Source of the DNA: Alloyangia mangrovi
Lineage (GTDB): Bacteria; Pseudomonadota; Alphaproteobacteria; Rhodobacterales; Rhodobacteraceae
NCBI RefSeq assembly: GCF_002300555.2
Contig: NZ_NTHN02000024.1
Coordinates: 1 to 64,000, forward strand
Length of the DNA: 64,000 nt
Direction of reading: 5' to 3'
In this document: positions 62,028-64,000 of the stretch, in pieces
Numbering within the stretch: the first letter of the stretch is position 1
Layout: the number at the start of each line of letters is the position of its first letter
Made by a program: the position numbers and the translations under genes
The notes under the pieces: model-generated
The model's input: the letters and a program-made list of their open reading frames with translations, nothing else
What the model was told of the DNA's origin: nothing
Database searches by the model: none

Positions 62028-62975
62028 ATGTCAGAACTCAATCAACCACTTGGTGGAAACGTCATGCCGCGCACCGGCGGCCCGGGGACGATGATGCGGC
62101 TGCCGACGCAGCCGACGGCGGAAGGGCTCGACGCCTGTTTTGTCGGAATCCCGATGGATATCGGCACCTCGAACCGCCCGGGCACCCGCCTTGGCCCGCG
62201 CCAGATTCGCGACGAGAGCCGGATGATCCGCCCCTACAACATGGCGACCCGCGCCGCGCCTTTCGACAGCCTGCAGGTGGCGGACATCGGCGACGTGCCG
62301 ATCAACCTCTATGACTTGAAGAAGTCGGTCGACATCATCACCGAGCACTACAAGGGGATCTTGTCGCATGACGTTGTCCCGTTGACCCTCGGCGGCGATC
62401 ACACGCTGACTTGGCCTGTGCTGCGCGCCATTGCTGCGAAGCATGGGCCGGTGGCGCTGATCCACGTCGACGCGCATTCGGACACCAACGAAGAGATGTT
62501 CGGCGAGACCGTCGCCCATGGTTGCCCCTTCCGGCGCGCCTACGAGGACGGGCTGCTGCTCAACGACAAGGTGTTCCAGATTGGCTTGCGCGGCTCGGGC
62601 TATGCGCCCGAGGACTTCGACTGGGGCCGCGAGAAGGGCTGGACGGTGATCCCCGCCGAGGAGTGCTGGCACAAGTCTCTGGCACCGCTGATGGAGGAAA
62701 TCCGCGCCAAGATCGGCGATGCGCCGGTCTATCTCAGCTACGACATCGACAGCCTTGACCCGGCCTTTGCGCCCGGCACCGGCACCGTCGAGGTGGGTGG
62801 TCTCACGACCATCCAGGGTCTCGAGATCATCCGCGGCTGCGCCGGGCTGAACCTCGTCGGCTGCGATCTCGTGGAAGTCTCGCCGCCCTACGATCCCGCC
62901 GGCAATACCGCCGTCATCGCGGCGAACTACCTCTTCGAGATGCTCTGCGCCCTGCCGGGCGTGAAGCGCGGCTGA
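62028..62975 (+). CDS. Ureohydrolase: agmatinase/guanidinobutyrase family
   Basis: 315 residues from ATG 62028. Dimanganese ligands: GGDHTLTWP, HVDAHSDTNEEMFGE and YDIDSLDPAFAPGTGTVEVGG. The starting region NQPLGGNVMPRTGGPGTMMRLP and MIRPYNMATRAAPFDSLQVADIGDV strongly resembles Pseudomonas guanidinobutyrase/guanidinopropionase (recognition by memory), more than E. coli agmatinase. It removes urea from a guanidino compound; with 4-guanidinobutyrate the product is GABA, which would feed the succinate-semialdehyde dehydrogenase at the right edge. The ribosome site is weak (CGAGG). It is divergent from the amine importer. Confidence 0.87.
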   Translation: MSELNQPLGGNVMPRTGGPGTMMRLPTQPTAEGLDACFVGIPMDIGTSNRPGTRLGPRQIRDESRMIRPYNMATRAAPFDSLQVADIGDVPINLYDLKKSVDIITEHYKGILSHDVVPLTLGGDHTLTWPVLRAIAAKHGPVALIHVDAHSDTNEEMFGETVAHGCPFRRAYEDGLLLNDKVFQIGLRGSGYAPEDFDWGREKGWTVIPAEECWHKSLAPLMEEIRAKIGDAPVYLSYDIDSLDPAFAPGTGTVEVGGLTTIQGLEIIRGCAGLNLVGCDLVEVSPPYDPAGNTAVIAANYLFEMLCALPGVKRG

Positions 62976-63025
62976 GGGCGGTCCGCACAATCGAGATCGC
63001 TGTTTCGGAGAAACCCGAAATGAAA

Positions 63026-63050
63026 AAAGGGGGGCCTTGCGGCCCCCTTT
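63026..63050. terminator. Bidirectional hairpin after the ureohydrolase gene
   Basis: AAAGGGGGGCC TTGC GGCCCCCTTT between convergent genes. One arm has six G and the other five C, so a G-T wobble or a miscounted base is implied. Flanked by A and T runs on either side. Confidence 0.7.
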
Positions 63051-63071
63051 CCTTGTTCCTGCCTAAAGGCC

Positions 63072-64000
63072 TCAGCTGAGACCGCCGAAGCAGAGGTTCT
63101 TGATCTCGAGGTAGTCGTCGCAGCCGTACTTGGAGCCTTCGCGGCCCATGCCCGACTGCTTGACCCCGCCGAAGGGGGCCAGCTCGGTCGAGATCACGCC
63201 GGTGTTGATGCCGACCATGCCGGTCTCGAGCGCCTCGCCGACGCGCCAGGCGCGCGAGAGGTCGCGGGTATAGAAGTAGCCCGCGAGGCCGAACTCGCTG
63301 TCGTTGGCCCAGTCGATCGCCTCGTCCTCGCTCTCGAAGCGCACCAGCGGGGCGAGCGGGCCGAAGGTCTCTTCGCGGGCGACCTTCATCGCCTGCGTCA
63401 CGCCGGTCAGCAGCGTCGGCTCGTAGAAGGTGCGGCCGAGCCCGGAGCAGGCGCCGCCCTTGACCACGGTCGCGCCCTTGTCCAGCGCGTCGGAGATGTG
63501 ATCCTCGACCTTGGCCAGCGCCGCCGCGTTGATCAGCGGGCCGGTGTTGACCCCCTCGGCGAAGCCGTCGCCCAGCGTCAGCTTGCCCATTGCCGAGCCC
63601 AGTTTCTCGGCGAAGGCGTCATAGACGCCCGCCTGCACGTAGATGCGGTTGGCGCAGACGCAGGTCTGACCGTTGTTGCGGAACTTCGCCAGCATTACGC
63701 CCTCGACCGCCGCGTCGAGATCGGCGTCGTCGAAGACGATGAAGGGCGCGTTGCCGCCCAGCTCCAGCGAGAGCTTCTTCACCGTGTCGGCGCCCTGCTT
63801 CATCAGCAGCTTGCCGACGCGGGTCGAGCCGGTGAAGGTCAGCTTGGCGACCTTGGGACTGGCGCACATCTCCATCCCCATGCCCGCCGCGTCGAGACCC
63901 GGCAGCACGTTGAAGACGCCCGCGGGCACGCCCGCGCGCTCGGCCAGCACCGCCAGCGCCAGCGCCGAGAGCGGGGTGAACTCGGAAGGACGCGCCACCA
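63072..64000 (-). CDS. gabD: NAD(P)-dependent succinate-semialdehyde dehydrogenase (5' end outside window)
   Basis: 308 codons are visible; the gene begins beyond the right edge. GabD-type sequence: LELGGNAPFIVFDDADLDAAVEG, the catalytic Cys in NNGQTCVCANRIYV, VAREETFGPLAPLVRF, and the C-terminal ELAPFGGVKQSGMGREGSKYG. It converts succinate semialdehyde to succinate, the final step of GABA and putrescine use. The position beside the ureohydrolase is a good fit for a guanidinobutyrate-GABA-succinate route. The missing part should be about 175 residues. Confidence 0.88.
   Translation of the reverse strand, partial: VARPSEFTPLSALALAVLAERAGVPAGVFNVLPGLDAAGMGMEMCASPKVAKLTFTGSTRVGKLLMKQGADTVKKLSLELGGNAPFIVFDDADLDAAVEGVMLAKFRNNGQTCVCANRIYVQAGVYDAFAEKLGSAMGKLTLGDGFAEGVNTGPLINAAALAKVEDHISDALDKGATVVKGGACSGLGRTFYEPTLLTGVTQAMKVAREETFGPLAPLVRFESEDEAIDWANDSEFGLAGYFYTRDLSRAWRVGEALETGMVGINTGVISTELAPFGGVKQSGMGREGSKYGCDDYLEIKNLCFGGLS

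Noticed and set aside
1-64000. rRNA, tRNA, CRISPR arrays, prophage or insertion sequences
   Set aside because: No matching conserved sequence, spaced repeat array, transposase or integrase was seen anywhere in the window.

Overview
The window is GC-rich, densely coded alphaproteobacterial chromosome. The gene content and sequence types (Usg, a 'component of SufBCD complex'-type membrane protein, SYLF lipoprotein, HWE kinase, the many small-molecule ABC importers, CoxE/CoxF-like genes) point to the marine Roseobacter/Rhodobacteraceae group; I cannot name the genus. There are no rRNA, tRNA, IS, phage or CRISPR features that I can support.

Layout. (1) 1-1534: the tail of a CO-dehydrogenase-type maturation cluster (CoxE-like VWA protein, XdhC/CoxF protein). 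(2) 1582-24070: one coherent 22.5-kb sugar locus. It holds an importer (ATPase, binding protein, two permeases), the N-acetylglucosamine branch (NagA, ROK kinase, NagB), a 3-oxo-glycoside-like toolkit (GMC flavoprotein, two Gfo/Idh dehydrogenases, two TIM-barrel isomerase/lyase-type proteins, RidA), two M81 (MlrC-type) metallopeptidases, a D-threonine-aldolase-type PLP enzyme, CutC, an MFS exporter, an SDR and an RpiR/MurR regulator. The locus is built from four divergent promoter regions. Each contains a pair of the same 13-bp AT-rich palindrome (consensus GAAAATNAWTTNC) 63, 75, 74 and 74 bp apart, so the whole block looks like one RpiR-type regulon with helically phased operator pairs. (3) 24208-31599: rsgA, a bactofilin-like membrane protein, glgB with a GH13 enzyme resembling glucosylglycerol hydrolase, and a small secreted protein. 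(4) 31896-35759: an ECF sigma factor SigF with its membrane anti-sigma NrsF, divergent from a bufferin-type RiPP operon (DUF2282 precursor, MNIO/DUF692 enzyme, DUF2063 partner, DoxX) with a recognisable SigF-type promoter (GTAACA-N16-CGAA). (5) 35766-47948: housekeeping stretch (M48 protease, gyrA, usg, SYLF lipoprotein, hemB, mfd, HWE sensor kinase). (6) 48172-51852: brnQ and the histidine genes hutF-hutD. (7) 51865-63998: a putrescine/guanidino-compound type locus: LysR regulator, amidohydrolase, cupin, aldehyde dehydrogenase, PuuB-like flavin oxidase and a PotABCD-like ABC importer read leftwards, facing an agmatinase/guanidinobutyrase-family ureohydrolase and, at the right edge, a succinate-semialdehyde dehydrogenase.

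Reading quality. Nine otherwise well-conserved genes are broken by a single-base change. Eight of the nine are one extra base in a homopolymer (7 G/C where 6 are needed, 8 where 7 are needed, 6 A/T where 5 are needed); the ninth is one missing C. This pattern is what homopolymer miscalling produces, so I treat these genes as probably intact in the organism, but list them as interrupted as read.
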